Part shown: piece after piece, positions 47,261-57,448 of the stretch
Layout of the letters: each line of letters begins with the position of its first letter
Numbering within the stretch: the stretch's first letter is position 1
Source: Helicobacter japonicus
GTDB lineage: Bacteria; Campylobacterota; Campylobacteria; Campylobacterales; Helicobacteraceae
Length of the DNA: 60,241 bases
Assembly (NCBI RefSeq): GCF_000762845.2
Contig: NZ_JRMQ02000012.1
Span: 1 to 60,241 of the forward strand
Reading direction: 5' to 3'
Translations under genes and position numbers: made by a program
Notes under the pieces: generated by a model
What the model was told of the DNA's origin: nothing
The model's input: only the letters and a program-made list of their open reading frames with translations
Database searches by the model: none

Positions 47261-48111
47261 GCGATAACTCAAAACAGATTCCACAAAGCATTATCCTTAT
47301 TAGCACACCAGATAAAAAGGGATTAGTCTATCATATTTCATCTGTGCTTTATGAGTTAGGGCTCAATATTGAGCGCAATGACGAATATGTGGATAAAGAA
47401 AATGAATTCTTTTTTATGCGCACACAAGTGAGTGGCGAGAGTGATGAGTATATTTTACGAGATAAAATTAAAAAGATACTCCCTCCACATAGCACTCTTA
47501 AAATCCAACCTGTGGCGAAAAAAAATATCATTATATTCTGCACAAAAGAAAATCATTGTATAGGTGATTTACTTTTGCGACACGATAGTGGAGAACTAAA
47601 TGCGCATATACAAGCCATTGTAAGCAATCACAATATCTTAGAATCGCTCGCACAAAAATTTAATATCCCATTTTTTTATATCCCAGCTGAAAATATCGAA
47701 CGTAACACACACGAGAAAAAACTTTTAGAAGTTATAACGCAATTTAATCCCTCATATATCATTCTTGCAAAATATATGCGGATTCTCACAAGTGATTTTG
47801 TCAGCCATTTTGAAAACAAGATTATCAATATCCACCATAGCTTCCTCCCTGCATTTATTGGTGCAAATCCCTACAAACAAGCCTATCAACGCGGTGTGAA
47901 ACTCATTGGTGCAACAGCACATTTTGTCAATGAGAATCTTGATGAGGGACCTATCATTACACAAGATATTATCCATATCAATCATAGCTATTCGTGGCAG
48001 GATATGCAAAAGGCAGGACGTGATATTGAAAAAGTCGTCCTCTCCCGCGCACTCAATCTCGCCCTAGAGGATAGAATCTTTGTCTATGGCAACAAAACTA
48101 TCATATTTTAA
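47257..48111 (+). CDS. purU: formyltetrahydrofolate deformylase
   Basis: Hydrolyses 10-formyl-THF to formate and THF, balancing one-carbon pools. The protein has 284 residues. The N-terminal ACT domain (about 10-85: ILISTPDKKGLVYHISSVLYELGLNIERNDEY) is followed by a formyltransferase-fold domain. IINIHHSFLPAFIGANPYKQAYQRGVKLIGATAHFVNENLDEGPIITQD contains the catalytic Asn-His-Asp region as I-H-H plus D-E-G-P. Overlaps sppA by four bases. Confidence 0.94.
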   Translation: MSDNSKQIPQSIILISTPDKKGLVYHISSVLYELGLNIERNDEYVDKENEFFFMRTQVSGESDEYILRDKIKKILPPHSTLKIQPVAKKNIIIFCTKENHCIGDLLLRHDSGELNAHIQAIVSNHNILESLAQKFNIPFFYIPAENIERNTHEKKLLEVITQFNPSYIILAKYMRILTSDFVSHFENKIINIHHSFLPAFIGANPYKQAYQRGVKLIGATAHFVNENLDEGPIITQDIIHINHSYSWQDMQKAGRDIEKVVLSRALNLALEDRIFVYGNKTIIF

Positions 48112-48119
48112 GGAATACA

Positions 48120-48335
48120 ATGTTGATACAACCTGAAACTTTCTCTGTATTGGTTGATGTGCTTCTCGGGATTTTCTATGCACTACAATGGATTACTTAT
48201 CTCTTTTTCGGTTTAACACCTCCAGCACATACTAATCCTACATTAAAAAAACATTTTTATACTCTGCGACTCGCACTACCCTTGCGTCTTTTAGCATTAT
48301 TTGCACTTTATAAAATCATTCAAGCACTTCTCTAA
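48120..48335 (+). CDS. small membrane protein, unknown function
   Basis: A 71-residue protein with two hydrophobic segments (about 9-31 and 50-69) separated by TPPAHTNPTLKKHFY. No family recognised. Eight bases after purU, and its TAA stop shares a base with the ATG of the next gene (TAATG), so it is part of the sppA-purU operon. Confidence 0.6.
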   Translation: MLIQPETFSVLVDVLLGIFYALQWITYLFFGLTPPAHTNPTLKKHFYTLRLALPLRLLALFALYKIIQALL

Positions 48336-48646
48336 TGCCTATTTCTCAACACTCACACAATCCTAAAACACCTAAATCAATAAAAGAATTGTTTGCGGAA
48401 CGTAAAAAAGCACTTTTCAAAAAAACCCAGAAAAAAAAACTTAAGCCATCAAGATTCACACGCATTATTGATACATTCTATAATGCCACTCTCACATTTG
48501 TTACCTTTATCTCATGGAGCATATCGTGGTTGCTCTCTTTACTTTTATGGTATTGGCTCTGCCTTTTGCTTTATAGAGAGTTTGGATTTATACTTATGGA
48601 CAAAATTCCACAAAAATGGCTAGAAATTCTTAATAAATTTTTCTAA
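48335..48646 (+). CDS. small basic membrane protein, unknown function
   Basis: A 103-residue protein. The first 50 residues are strongly basic (SIKELFAERKKALFKKTQKKKLKPSRFTRI) and the rest forms one or two membrane helices (LTFVTFISWSISWLLSLLLWYWLCLLLY). No family recognised. Translation is coupled to the previous small gene (TAATG). The pair is probably a membrane complex of unknown role. Confidence 0.6.
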   Translation: MPISQHSHNPKTPKSIKELFAERKKALFKKTQKKKLKPSRFTRIIDTFYNATLTFVTFISWSISWLLSLLLWYWLCLLLYREFGFILMDKIPQKWLEILNKFF

Positions 48647-48735
48647 ACTCGTCTTGTGCATACGATATAGATTCAGCACTTTTTAGATACAATCACACAA
48701 TTTTTATGCCTAAAAGATTTTTATAAAGGATTATT

Positions 48736-51700
48736 ATGCCAAAACGCACCGATATTCATACTATTTTACTCATTGGTTCAGGTCCTATCATCATCGGTCA
48801 AGCGTGTGAGTTTGACTATTCTGGCACTCAAGCCGTAAAAACACTTAAAAGTCTTGGCTATCGCGTAGTGCTTATTAATTCTAATCCTGCTACTATTATG
48901 ACTGACCCAGATTTTGCAGACCGCACCTACATAGAACCTATCACAGAAGAAATCATTGCAAATATAATTACCAAAGAAAAAGTTGATGCAATATTACCTA
49001 CAATGGGAGGGCAAACTGCACTTAATGTCGCAATGAGTATGTTTGAAAAAGGTATGTTAAAAGATATAAAATTTTTAGGAGCAAATCCCCAAGCAATTAA
49101 AAAAGGTGAAGATAGACAAGCTTTTAAAGAAGCAATGCTTAAAATTGGTATGGATTTGCCTAAATCGCGTTATGCCTATACTGAAGAAGAAGCCATAGAA
49201 GCGGCAAAAGAGATTGGTTTTCCACTCATTATCAGAGCAAGCTTTACTCTTGCAGGTGGTGGCAGTGGCGTGGCATACAATATTGATGAGTTTAAAGCAG
49301 TGGCAAAAAATGGCTTAGAAACAAGTCCTATTAATGAGATTCTCATTGAAGAATCGCTTCTTGGTTGGAAAGAATATGAAATGGAAGTTATACGCGATAA
49401 AAATGATAACTGCATTATTGTGTGTAGCATTGAGAATCTTGACCCTATGGGCGTTCATACAGGAGATTCTATTACAATTGCTCCAGCTCTCACGCTCACA
49501 GATAAAGAATACCAACGAATGCGTGATGCAAGTTTTAAAATTTTGCGAGAAATTGGCGTAGATACCGGCGGGAGCAATGTGCAATTTGCTATTAATCCAC
49601 AAAATGGCAGAATGACCGTGATAGAAATGAATCCACGTGTATCTCGTTCCTCTGCTCTTGCAAGTAAAGCCACAGGCTATCCTATTGCAAAAGTTGCAAC
49701 AATGCTTGCAGTTGGATTTTCCTTAGATGAAATCAAAAATGACATTACAGGCACACCAGCAAGCTTTGAGCCAAGTATTGATTATATCGTTACTAAAATT
49801 CCTCGCTTTACTTTTGAAAAATTCCCAAAAGCAGATTCCACACTTACTACAAGTATGAAATCTATTGGTGAAGTTATGGCAATAGGTGGCACTTTTAAAG
49901 AATCTTTACAAAAAGCCTTATGTAGCCTTGAAACAGGCACTTATGGGTTAAATAAAATTTGTAATGATATAGAATTTATTAAAAAAGAAATCCGCCGCCC
50001 AAATGCAAATCGCATACTTTATATTGCAGAAGGTTTTAGAAAAAGCATAGATATTAATGAAATGTATGAACTTTGCAAAATTGATAAGTGGTTTTTAAAC
50101 CAAATCTATGAAATTGTAGAATCCGAAAAAGACATTACCGCAGAGATTCTAAACAATAGCACACTAATGAGACGCATTAAAAGTTATGGATTTAGCGATA
50201 AAATGATTGCTTTTCTACTCAAAGAAAATGATAACTTAGATATTAGTGAATCTGAAATCTATCAAGCAAGGGAAAAGCTAGATATTATGCCTCTGTATAA
50301 TGAAGTAGATACCTGTGCAGCAGAGTTTCCTAGTCTTACACCTTATCTTTATTCAAGTATAGGTAATTTTGAATACATAAATAGCTTCAACACTTCATTA
50401 AGTTTTCATCAAAGCAATCCTCGCAAAAAAGTAATGATTATTGGTGGGGGACCAAATCGCATTGGACAAGGCATTGAATTTGATTATTGTTGTGTGCATT
50501 CAAGCTTTGCCCTTGCAGACCTAAATGTGCAAAGCATTATGTATAATTGCAATCCAGAGACGGTGAGCACAGATTATGATACAAGTGATGTGCTTTATTT
50601 TGAACCTATCACTTTTGAGAATGTGCGAAGCGTTATTGAGCGTGAAAAGCCAGATGGCATTATTGTGCATTTTGGAGGACAAACACCACTTAAACTTGCA
50701 CATTCACTTACCAAAATTAATGCCAAAATCATTGGCACGAGTGCAAAAGTCATTGATATAGCAGAAGATAGAGAAAAATTTGCACAATTTGTCAATGAGC
50801 TAGGACTAAAACAACCGCAAAATGGTATAGCCTTTGAAAAAGAACAAGCACACTTGGTCGCCAATAAAATTGGTTTTCCTGTGCTTGTGCGCCCTAGCTA
50901 TGTGCTTGGTGGGCGTGCAATGCGAATTGTCTTTAATGATGAAGAGCTTAAAAACTATATGGACGAAGTCATTGCAGTAAGCGATAACTCACCAGTGCTG
51001 ATTGACAGATTCCTAGAATATGCCATTGAGCTTGATGTGGATTGCATTAGCGATGGACAAAATGTATATATCGGTGGAATTATGGAGCACATAGAGGAAG
51101 CAGGTATCCATAGTGGCGATAGCGCAAGCTCACTACCTACGATAAACATTGCCAAAACAATGCTTGATGAAATTGAAAAAACAACAGCCAAAATTGCTTT
51201 AAAGCTTGGTGTTATAGGGCTTATGAATGTGCAATATGCTATTTATAATAATGAACTTTACCTTATAGAAGTGAATCCTAGAGCATCTCGCACTATGCCT
51301 TTTGTCAGCAAGGCTACGGGTATTCCTTTAGCAAAGGTCGCTACACGCGTAATGTGGAATCATCATTTATCCCAAAATGATACACAACAAAACTTATCAC
51401 AAGGCATACTTTATGAAGCATTACGCTTTTATGACAAACACAATAGAATTGATTTTAACGAATCTATTCTAAAACCAAAAATGCTCAATTATGTTTGCCT
51501 TAAGGAATCCGTTTTTCCATTCAATAAACTTGTAGGCGCAGAACTCTCACTTGGACCAGAGATGAAAAGCACAGGCGAAGTGATGGGTATTGGCAAAAGT
51601 TTTGGACTAAGCTTTGCAAAAAGTCAATTAGCGTGCAAAAATGCTTTGCCTACTCAAGGTGAAATTTTTCTTTCACTTACAAATGATGACAAAAAAGAAG

Positions 51701-52056
51701 GTGTGGCTCTTGCTCGTAAATTTGTTGAACTTGGATTTACTATTTGTGCCACAGAAGGGACTTATCGAGCACTTTGTGAAAATAATATAGAATCCTCACA
51801 GATTCTAAAAGTAAGTGAGGGACGCCCAAATATCATTGATAAAATGACAAACAATCAAATTGCCCTTGCTATCAATACAAGTGATCATCGCTCAAATAAA
51901 GGTGATACACATCTTATCCGCACACAGATTATTAAAAACTCAATTCCATATTTTACAACACTCTCTGCCGCACGCGTGGCGATTGAAGCAATTAAAGAAA
52001 TACAAAATAGCAATATGAATGAAGCCTATGCTCTGCAGGAATATCTGCAAAGCTAA
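48736..52056 (+). CDS. carB: carbamoyl-phosphate synthase, large subunit
   Basis: Makes carbamoyl phosphate from ammonia (from the CarA glutaminase), bicarbonate and two ATP, for pyrimidines and arginine. The protein has 1106 residues with two homologous ATP-grasp halves, each starting with a Rossmann segment ([22 protein letters not shown] and [22 protein letters not shown]). [26 protein letters not shown] and [26 protein letters not shown] close them. The MGS-like allosteric domain is at the C-terminus ([22 protein letters not shown]). AAAGGA precedes the ATG. carA is not in the window. Confidence 0.97.
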   Translation: MPKRTDIHTILLIGSGPIIIGQACEFDYSGTQAVKTLKSLGYRVVLINSNPATIMTDPDFADRTYIEPITEEIIANIITKEKVDAILPTMGGQTALNVAMSMFEKGMLKDIKFLGANPQAIKKGEDRQAFKEAMLKIGMDLPKSRYAYTEEEAIEAAKEIGFPLIIRASFTLAGGGSGVAYNIDEFKAVAKNGLETSPINEILIEESLLGWKEYEMEVIRDKNDNCIIVCSIENLDPMGVHTGDSITIAPALTLTDKEYQRMRDASFKILREIGVDTGGSNVQFAINPQNGRMTVIEMNPRVSRSSALASKATGYPIAKVATMLAVGFSLDEIKNDITGTPASFEPSIDYIVTKIPRFTFEKFPKADSTLTTSMKSIGEVMAIGGTFKESLQKALCSLETGTYGLNKICNDIEFIKKEIRRPNANRILYIAEGFRKSIDINEMYELCKIDKWFLNQIYEIVESEKDITAEILNNSTLMRRIKSYGFSDKMIAFLLKENDNLDISESEIYQAREKLDIMPLYNEVDTCAAEFPSLTPYLYSSIGNFEYINSFNTSLSFHQSNPRKKVMIIGGGPNRIGQGIEFDYCCVHSSFALADLNVQSIMYNCNPETVSTDYDTSDVLYFEPITFENVRSVIEREKPDGIIVHFGGQTPLKLAHSLTKINAKIIGTSAKVIDIAEDREKFAQFVNELGLKQPQNGIAFEKEQAHLVANKIGFPVLVRPSYVLGGRAMRIVFNDEELKNYMDEVIAVSDNSPVLIDRFLEYAIELDVDCISDGQNVYIGGIMEHIEEAGIHSGDSASSLPTINIAKTMLDEIEKTTAKIALKLGVIGLMNVQYAIYNNELYLIEVNPRASRTMPFVSKATGIPLAKVATRVMWNHHLSQNDTQQNLSQGILYEALRFYDKHNRIDFNESILKPKMLNYVCLKESVFPFNKLVGAELSLGPEMKSTGEVMGIGKSFGLSFAKSQLACKNALPTQGEIFLSLTNDDKKEGVALARKFVELGFTICATEGTYRALCENNIESSQILKVSEGRPNIIDKMTNNQIALAINTSDHRSNKGDTHLIRTQIIKNSIPYFTTLSAARVAIEAIKEIQNSNMNEAYALQEYLQS

Positions 52057-52129
52057 AGCACCTTGAGTTTTATTTTAGTATCTTTAATCCACCTCTTAAT
52101 GCAGAATTCTTATAAAGCTAAAGTCTTAT

Positions 52130-52681
52130 CTATTTCTTCGCCTTATTCTTTGCTTCCTTGATATAGCCCTCATATTCTGTATCGCTTAAAAGCTCTAGCC
52201 AAGTAACATTCTTGCCGTCTTTCTCGTGTGTAAGGGCGATATGCACACCCTTTTCTTTCAAACCTGCTCCGTGCCAATGCTCTACATCAGAGGGGCAAAG
52301 CACCACATCACCAACCTTTGCAATTTGTGTGATTCCCTGCTTTGTGCCTGTATAAATCGTGCCTTGTGTAACAATCAGCGTTTGCCCTGCAGGGTGCGTA
52401 TGCCAAGCTGTCCTAGCCTTTGGGCTAAAAGTAACTTCTGCGCCACTAAAATTACGATAATCTCCACTTTTAAAAAGCATTTTTACATTCACTTCACCAC
52501 TAAAGATTTTAGAATCTCCTTTGAATCCTCCAAGACTTCCCGCCTTTACTACCTCTTGTGTTTTTTGCATTTTTGCATCCTTTGCATTTACGAAAGTTTG
52601 TGTGCCTAAAAATCCCATTGCAGCAAGTGTTGCACTTGTCTTTAAAAACTTGCGTCTTGAATGCCCTTTATCTTTTTGCAT
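52130..52681 (-). CDS. periplasmic cupin protein with Tat signal
   Basis: A 183-residue protein. The N-terminus HSRRKFLKTSATLAAMGFLG is a twin-arginine signal, so it is exported folded, usually with a metal cofactor. The cupin barrel follows: motif 1 ARTAWHTHPAGQTLIVTQG (metal His and His) and motif 2 GDVVLCPSDVEHWHGA. The family includes small cupins next to carboxymuconolactone-decarboxylase genes and metal-dependent mandelonitrile lyases; the reaction here is unknown. It lies just outside the ars island, and its promoter is one copy of the 36-bp repeat that bounds the island. Confidence 0.8.
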   Translation of the reverse strand: MQKDKGHSRRKFLKTSATLAAMGFLGTQTFVNAKDAKMQKTQEVVKAGSLGGFKGDSKIFSGEVNVKMLFKSGDYRNFSGAEVTFSPKARTAWHTHPAGQTLIVTQGTIYTGTKQGITQIAKVGDVVLCPSDVEHWHGAGLKEKGVHIALTHEKDGKNVTWLELLSDTEYEGYIKEAKNKAKK

Positions 52682-52712
52682 TTTTATCCTTTAATCTAAA
52701 ATAGGTTCTGTA

Positions 52713-52748
52713 ATTATAAAACCTGATACCTAGTGTTTGTCAAGGGGA
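52713..52748 (-). repeat. 36-bp flanking repeat, left copy; also the promoter of the cupin gene
   Basis: Matches 60040-60075 at 35 of 36 positions in the same orientation. On the minus strand it reads as a promoter: -35 TTGACA (52743-52738), a 19-base spacer and -10 TATAAT (52718-52713), 32 bases before the cupin ATG. A 19-base spacer is longer than optimal. Confidence 0.85.
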
Positions 52749-52843
52749 TATGGAGAAAAAATGCAGAGAATATTAAGTGGAATCCCTTAGAGAAAAGATA
52801 GGCAAAGCAACGCAAATGGGAGTGGCGCAGAGAGCAGCAGCAA

Positions 52844-53188
52844 TTATTTAGTGCATTTATTCTCTAAAGAAATGCGTTTAAGCTCGGGCAAGGGGAGATT
52901 TAAAAGCTCAATATGCTTTAAAGCGTCTTTGCAAAAGCCATTTAAATCTTTTTTGATTCCATAATACGCCCATACGCCTTGCCTTTGTAGCTCCAAAAAT
53001 CCTGCGTCTTTAAGGATTTTGAGATGTCGTGAAAGGCGAGATTGCACCATATCCAAAGAGGCTTGTAAATCACATACGCACAGCATTCCTTGCTTTTGGC
53101 AATGTTGTGCTAAAAATGCGAGAATCCTAATGCGGCTTTCATCATTGATTGCCCCTGTGATTTTCAAAAAATCTTCTATGTTTTGCAT
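52844..53188 (-). CDS. arsR: ArsR family arsenic-responsive repressor
   Basis: A 114-residue winged-helix repressor that releases DNA when it binds As(III) or Sb(III). The metal-binding motif is MLCVCDLQ at the start of the DNA-binding helix region, followed by SRLSRHLKILKDAGFLELQRQGVWAYYGI. The first 23 residues (MQNIEDFLKITGAINDESRIRIL) recur almost exactly in the chimeric fragment at 57586-57828. No ArsR-type palindrome precedes this copy; the probable operator is at 59977-60012, 7 kb away. The gene is separated from acr3 and arsP by the restriction cassette, so it now has its own transcript. Confidence 0.92.
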   Translation of the reverse strand: MQNIEDFLKITGAINDESRIRILAFLAQHCQKQGMLCVCDLQASLDMVQSRLSRHLKILKDAGFLELQRQGVWAYYGIKKDLNGFCKDALKHIELLNLPLPELKRISLENKCTK

Positions 53189-53212
53189 ATTCTACCTTTT
53201 TAAATTTTGTCC

Positions 53213-53275
53213 CTAGAGTAACCAAGAACCCAAAATTATCATCTCTCTATACCGATAACAAACTGCACTGCGCTT
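53213..53275 (-). pseudogene. possible relic of an arsP-like permease upstream of arsR
   Basis: On the minus strand TTATCGGTATAGA matches the arsP sequence encoding FIGID near its N-terminus. About 20 bases later GGGTTCTTGGTTACTCTAGG resembles the arsP 3' end encoding GFLVIALG. It looks like two ends of a permease gene joined by a deletion. The matches are short, so this is tentative. Confidence 0.3.
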
Positions 53276-53336
53276 AATACAAGAAAGATTATAGGGATTA
53301 GGTGTGAAAATGGCTTGATTTCTATTATTCACAGAT

Positions 53337-54107
53337 TCAATGCTGATTAAATTTCTTAAAATACGCATCAATTTCCTCTCTCATTTCGCATCCCACTTCC
53401 TCAAAAGCTGATAAAATCAGCTCATAACTTCCTGCTCCACCCAAAAAATCCCAAAATTCCTCTGCTACTTTAATTTCAGAATCTAAATCTAGCATTCCTG
53501 CCATAGTCCATCGTTCATAAGGTTTTGGCGCGTAAGGATTGTAAGGAATCGCTATAAGTGATTGGATATTGCAATGTGGATTATTATACGCAAAACACGC
53601 TACCCAAGTTAAAAGTGTGCGTTTAAATTCTTTAAATCCACCCTTGTTTGGTTTAGCGGTTTTAATATCAATTAAATACACATTATTGCCTTTTTGCAAA
53701 AACAAATCCACCTTTGTAGGCTTGATAATGCTTGTTTCTCCACTTTGTGAAACCGCCAAGATTCTAGCGATTTCCTCGTTTTTGTTGGGCTTAGAATTGC
53801 CGCTTTCTAAAGAATCCATAATATCTTGTATCACTCTTTGTGCTTCTTTGGTAATTGTATTTGCAACTGCCATTTGACGCTTGATAGTATCAAAATGCTT
53901 TAAGCCTAATTCTTCAGCCACAGGTTCAAAAATACTTGTGCCAAAGTTGGTATTAAGGCTTTGGATAAAGCTATAAAGTGCCATTCTATCTTTGCCTAAT
54001 AATCTTGTGTGAAAAGGCATAGAAGAAGTTTCGGGCTTATAGTTTTCAAACTTATTGCGTAATGCTTGAAATAGGCGATTTTTGATATTACTTTTAAGAT
54101 TTTGCAT
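53337..54107 (-). CDS. TdeIII-family type II restriction endonuclease
   Basis: A 256-residue protein. SMPFHTRLLGKDRMALYSFIQSLNTNFGTSIFEPVAEEL is the conserved N-terminal block I associate with TdeIII-like enzymes. A PD-(D/E)xK site is visible as KVDLFL (Asp134) followed by YLIDIKTAK (Asp147, Lys149). TdeIII itself cuts GGNCC; the specificity here is not known. Its ATG lies 14 bases inside the upstream AIPR gene, behind GGAAGG, so translation is coupled. The cognate methyltransferase is the first gene of the same operon. Confidence 0.8.
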   Translation of the reverse strand: MQNLKSNIKNRLFQALRNKFENYKPETSSMPFHTRLLGKDRMALYSFIQSLNTNFGTSIFEPVAEELGLKHFDTIKRQMAVANTITKEAQRVIQDIMDSLESGNSKPNKNEEIARILAVSQSGETSIIKPTKVDLFLQKGNNVYLIDIKTAKPNKGGFKEFKRTLLTWVACFAYNNPHCNIQSLIAIPYNPYAPKPYERWTMAGMLDLDSEIKVAEEFWDFLGGAGSYELILSAFEEVGCEMREEIDAYFKKFNQH

Positions 54108-55881
54108 TAATTATTCCTTCCTGTAATTGTGAACAAAATGTATCAAAATCTGGAATTGCTTTGTTGATGGGCGAATAGAGGATTTTCTGCTTTGTTTGTG
54201 CTATTTTCGAGGATTTAAGGTCTGTGTTATTAATTTTTTCAAGAATATATGACATTAATTTTTTAAATATGGAAATATCAGAAAGCAATGCATATATTTC
54301 ATTATATGTGTCATTTATTGTTTCATTATCCCATTCGGGAATTTCACCTTGCTTTTTAGGTTTTTTTATATTCACATTAATATTTGCTATTTTAAAAACT
54401 ATAAAGGTAATGTGATGTTTAAGGAGGTGTGTTTTATCTTTTTTTGTCATATTATTTAAATAATCTTCAACAAAAATAAATAAATATGTAACAATATAAA
54501 TTAATTTACAATAGGATTCTTTATTAAGATTTTCAAAACTTTGTAAATATTTATTCATTGTGCTATCAAAATAACCAGAAGCACGATGTGGAATTTGAAA
54601 GACTGTAGACATTAAAGATCTCATAATTATAAGCAAATCTACATTGATGCAATCTTGTTTACTTTCTTGCCCCATTCTTCTTTTATAAAAAATAGTTTTA
54701 TTATTAATGGTATTTTTGCAAAAATATTTTTCAAGCTCTTTAAAAAATTCTCTATTAGATAAAAGTTGGTAAGTGTCAATTTGATTTTGTCTATTTGCGC
54801 TTGTTGCGATAAATTCTATTTCATCTTCATCAATAGCCTCAATTATTTTTATTGGTAAAATTATATTTTCTAATGTTTCATTACTTTTACTATTTTTATA
54901 TACCTCAAATAGAGAATTAATCGTTTGGCAACCATTAATAATTCTAATGGAATGAAAAATATAGTCTTTCATACCATTTTCAGATTTGGCGTTTATTAAA
55001 GTAAGCCCATTGTTGTAGAGATGAAAATTTTCACTTCTATGTTGCACGGTTTCTTGAATGTTTTTATTGATACTGGTATCTCCCAAAAACAATCTGATAT
55101 TATCTTCAAAAACATTATTGTTTAATACTTTAATATTGTCATGCTCTATAGAAATAGCTTTAAGTATTGATAATGCATTTACATATCCAATAAAGCATTT
55201 GTCAGATATACAAGTTAAATTATTTTTTGGAATTGATATGCTGGTTTGTTCTGTTTTGTTGACTTCATAAATTTTTCTTAAAAATTCACTACCTATAAGA
55301 TTTGTCTCAATCTCCATAAACTCTTTAATATCTTCTTCGCTTTTTTTAATTTCTTTTTCCCAACTTTCTCTCAAATCACTAATTTTAGTTTCTGTTTTCT
55401 GTGTGCAAAAATAAAAATTTATTTTAAGACAAGGAATATTTTTCTGTTTTTTAGATTTTTCATAAAGGTCATTAATGCATTGCATAATTGTTGTCAATAA
55501 TTCTTCTTCACATTGAGACTTAAAAATTTTTTCTAAAGTATTATAAAAACTTAGAATAGATTTGTAATCTACATGGCTTGAATTCTTTGCTTCAATAAAA
55601 CAAAATTTAACTTCCTTGAAGTCTTCATTATTTTCTAAAATAGTGCTATAGTTATTAATTGAATATAGAGCATTATCAATAATAATAAAAAAACCATCAA
55701 TTCCAGATATATTATCATTAAGCCAAGTATCTTTTAATATTTCATTATCTACTTTATTGGCTAGTGTTGTTGCAAGCATTGCTGTAGAAAAAATTTCAAA
55801 CTCTTGAGACTCGGACAATTCCATTTCTGAAAATAAGCTAGAGCAAAATTCTCTAGCCTGTTTAACGATTCTTGATTCCAT
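54094..55881 (-). CDS. AIPR-family protein with N-terminal nuclease-like domain
   Basis: A 595-residue protein. The AIPR (abortive infection phage resistance) core shows ENFHLYNNGLTLINAK (about 287-300) and IRIINGCQTINSLFEV (313-328), the family signature. Earlier, GIDGFFIIID with Asp62 and CFIEAKNS with Glu97 and Lys99 form a PD-(D/E)xK-like pattern. It is poorer in GC than its neighbours and rich in Asn, Ile and Lys. The ATG at 55881 is 20 bases inside the methyltransferase gene, and its 3' end overlaps the restriction gene by 14 bases. It is therefore physically locked between methylase and endonuclease. Family members are linked to phage defence; the mechanism is not established. Confidence 0.78.
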   Translation of the reverse strand: MESRIVKQAREFCSSLFSEMELSESQEFEIFSTAMLATTLANKVDNEILKDTWLNDNISGIDGFFIIIDNALYSINNYSTILENNEDFKEVKFCFIEAKNSSHVDYKSILSFYNTLEKIFKSQCEEELLTTIMQCINDLYEKSKKQKNIPCLKINFYFCTQKTETKISDLRESWEKEIKKSEEDIKEFMEIETNLIGSEFLRKIYEVNKTEQTSISIPKNNLTCISDKCFIGYVNALSILKAISIEHDNIKVLNNNVFEDNIRLFLGDTSINKNIQETVQHRSENFHLYNNGLTLINAKSENGMKDYIFHSIRIINGCQTINSLFEVYKNSKSNETLENIILPIKIIEAIDEDEIEFIATSANRQNQIDTYQLLSNREFFKELEKYFCKNTINNKTIFYKRRMGQESKQDCINVDLLIIMRSLMSTVFQIPHRASGYFDSTMNKYLQSFENLNKESYCKLIYIVTYLFIFVEDYLNNMTKKDKTHLLKHHITFIVFKIANINVNIKKPKKQGEIPEWDNETINDTYNEIYALLSDISIFKKLMSYILEKINNTDLKSSKIAQTKQKILYSPINKAIPDFDTFCSQLQEGIINAKS

Positions 55882-57448
55882 TTTCACGCTCCCTCAAATG
55901 AAATATACTCTCATTATACTTATTTTTATCTTTTTCACTGCGATTAAGCACGGGGCGATTGTAGGTTTTTACAATTTGCATTCCCGCTAATTCTGCAATT
56001 TTTGGGTAAAGATTAAATTTATCATTAGCAACCAAAAAAATATTATAATCCTCTTTCAAAAATCTTTTAGCGTTTTTCAAAGCTTGTGCTATGCCTTGCA
56101 TATATTTTTCTTGCGCACTCTTACTTTGCCCTTCACTTAACTTGCCAATCTCTAAACTATCTTTACGAGGCAAATCAAAAATATCATAAGCATAAGCGTG
56201 TTGCTCGTGATAATCAATTAAGCCCACATAAGGCGGGGAGCTAAAGATTCCAGCAATTTTTTGAGATTTGATAAGTTGCGCAAAAGCCTTATCTTGTTGT
56301 TGCACTGCAGCAATAATATCTACATTTGTAGAATCTGCATTCAAGCAAAGTTGCTTCGTTTCACTTCGTAGAGATTCAAATTCTTTCAATCGCTTCAAAG
56401 TGTCTTTAGCATAAGCTTTCCACCATTTGCTAATACTAAAAAGTGGTTTGCAGATTCTGCCGTGTTTTTTGCAATAATAAGTCGCTGTGATAGGTTCTAA
56501 AAGTGTAGCTAAATCCGAATGTGTCGTGGCGCGAGTGCTTCTTGCTGTGCGACTTAAGATAATGCGTAAAATATCTTGTAAAACTTTGGGGGCTTTTGCA
56601 ATTTCATTTTTAAGCAAAATAATCTCCTCCCTTATAGAATCCATATACCATTTTTCAAAAAAACTCCCCCGTGCCTTTGTGCTAAGGTTGATATGATAAA
56701 GCTTCACTAAATCATTATAAATTTTTAAAAACTCCTGTGCTTTTGCCTCTCCATAAGCCTTTTCATCAATTTGTTTTAGGGCAACTTGACGCTTAAAGGT
56801 TTTATTGGGAAAATGTATTTGATTAAAATCGCTAAGCTTAGCATTCAGTGTAATTTCAAAGGAATTTATTTGTGAGTTTTGGCTGTGATTTTCTAAAGGC
56901 TTTGTCAATCTTTGAAGTTCTTTTTCAAGCAATTTTAAATCATATTTGGCAATTTTAGCATTACTTAACATTGTGTTAAAAATTGAAATATCAATCCCAA
57001 CCGCATTCATTCCTAACTCATTTGCCACACACAAAGTCGTGCCACTCCCTGCAAAAATGTCTAGCACAATATCATTGGGTTGAAAATAAGTTTCTTGTTT
57101 GATAGAATCTGTGTGCGAATCTAAAAAATATTCTACAAGTTGAGGGATAAACTTGCCCTTATAGGGGTGGATTCTATGGATATGCTTCGTTGTCTCTGCT
57201 TCTTTGTATTGTGCAAAAGAGAGGGTGGACTCTAAATGCTTTTGTGATTTAATCGTGTTATCATAATATCTTTTAAGCTCATTTTTATCAATCAAATTTT
57301 CTTTTAAATCTGTGCTGTGATTAGCAATTTTTCCATAATTTAAGAGATAGATAATATTATTGCTTGTTACCTTTTTCCCTAAATATTCACTCGCCCAGAT
57401 ACTCGCTTGTTTGGGTGTAAGTAAAGTATCATTTAAGATTTGTGTCAT
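55862..57448 (-). CDS. DNA methyltransferase (SPPY type) with N-terminal HTH-like segment
   Basis: A 528-residue methyltransferase. SAM-binding motif I is IVLDIFAGSGTTLCVANELG (FAGSGTT at 132-138) and catalytic motif IV is IFSSPPYVGLIDYHEQH (SPPY at 404-407). S-P-P-Y is typical of N4-cytosine methyltransferases, which would suit protection of a GGNCC-like site. About 265 residues lie between the motifs and probably hold target recognition. The N-terminus (LTPKQASIWASEYLGKKVTSNNIIYLLNYGKI) looks like a MerR/excisionase-type helix-turn-helix, which could allow autoregulation. ATG at 57448 overlaps the stop of a 14-codon leader. It heads the methylase-AIPR-endonuclease operon. Confidence 0.82.
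   Translation of the reverse strand: MTQILNDTLLTPKQASIWASEYLGKKVTSNNIIYLLNYGKIANHSTDLKENLIDKNELKRYYDNTIKSQKHLESTLSFAQYKEAETTKHIHRIHPYKGKFIPQLVEYFLDSHTDSIKQETYFQPNDIVLDIFAGSGTTLCVANELGMNAVGIDISIFNTMLSNAKIAKYDLKLLEKELQRLTKPLENHSQNSQINSFEITLNAKLSDFNQIHFPNKTFKRQVALKQIDEKAYGEAKAQEFLKIYNDLVKLYHINLSTKARGSFFEKWYMDSIREEIILLKNEIAKAPKVLQDILRIILSRTARSTRATTHSDLATLLEPITATYYCKKHGRICKPLFSISKWWKAYAKDTLKRLKEFESLRSETKQLCLNADSTNVDIIAAVQQQDKAFAQLIKSQKIAGIFSSPPYVGLIDYHEQHAYAYDIFDLPRKDSLEIGKLSEGQSKSAQEKYMQGIAQALKNAKRFLKEDYNIFLVANDKFNLYPKIAELAGMQIVKTYNRPVLNRSEKDKNKYNESIFHLRERENGIKNR

Noticed and set aside
52713-52748. MerR-type operator because of the 19-base -35/-10 spacer
   Set aside because: I could find no convincing dyad centred in the spacer.
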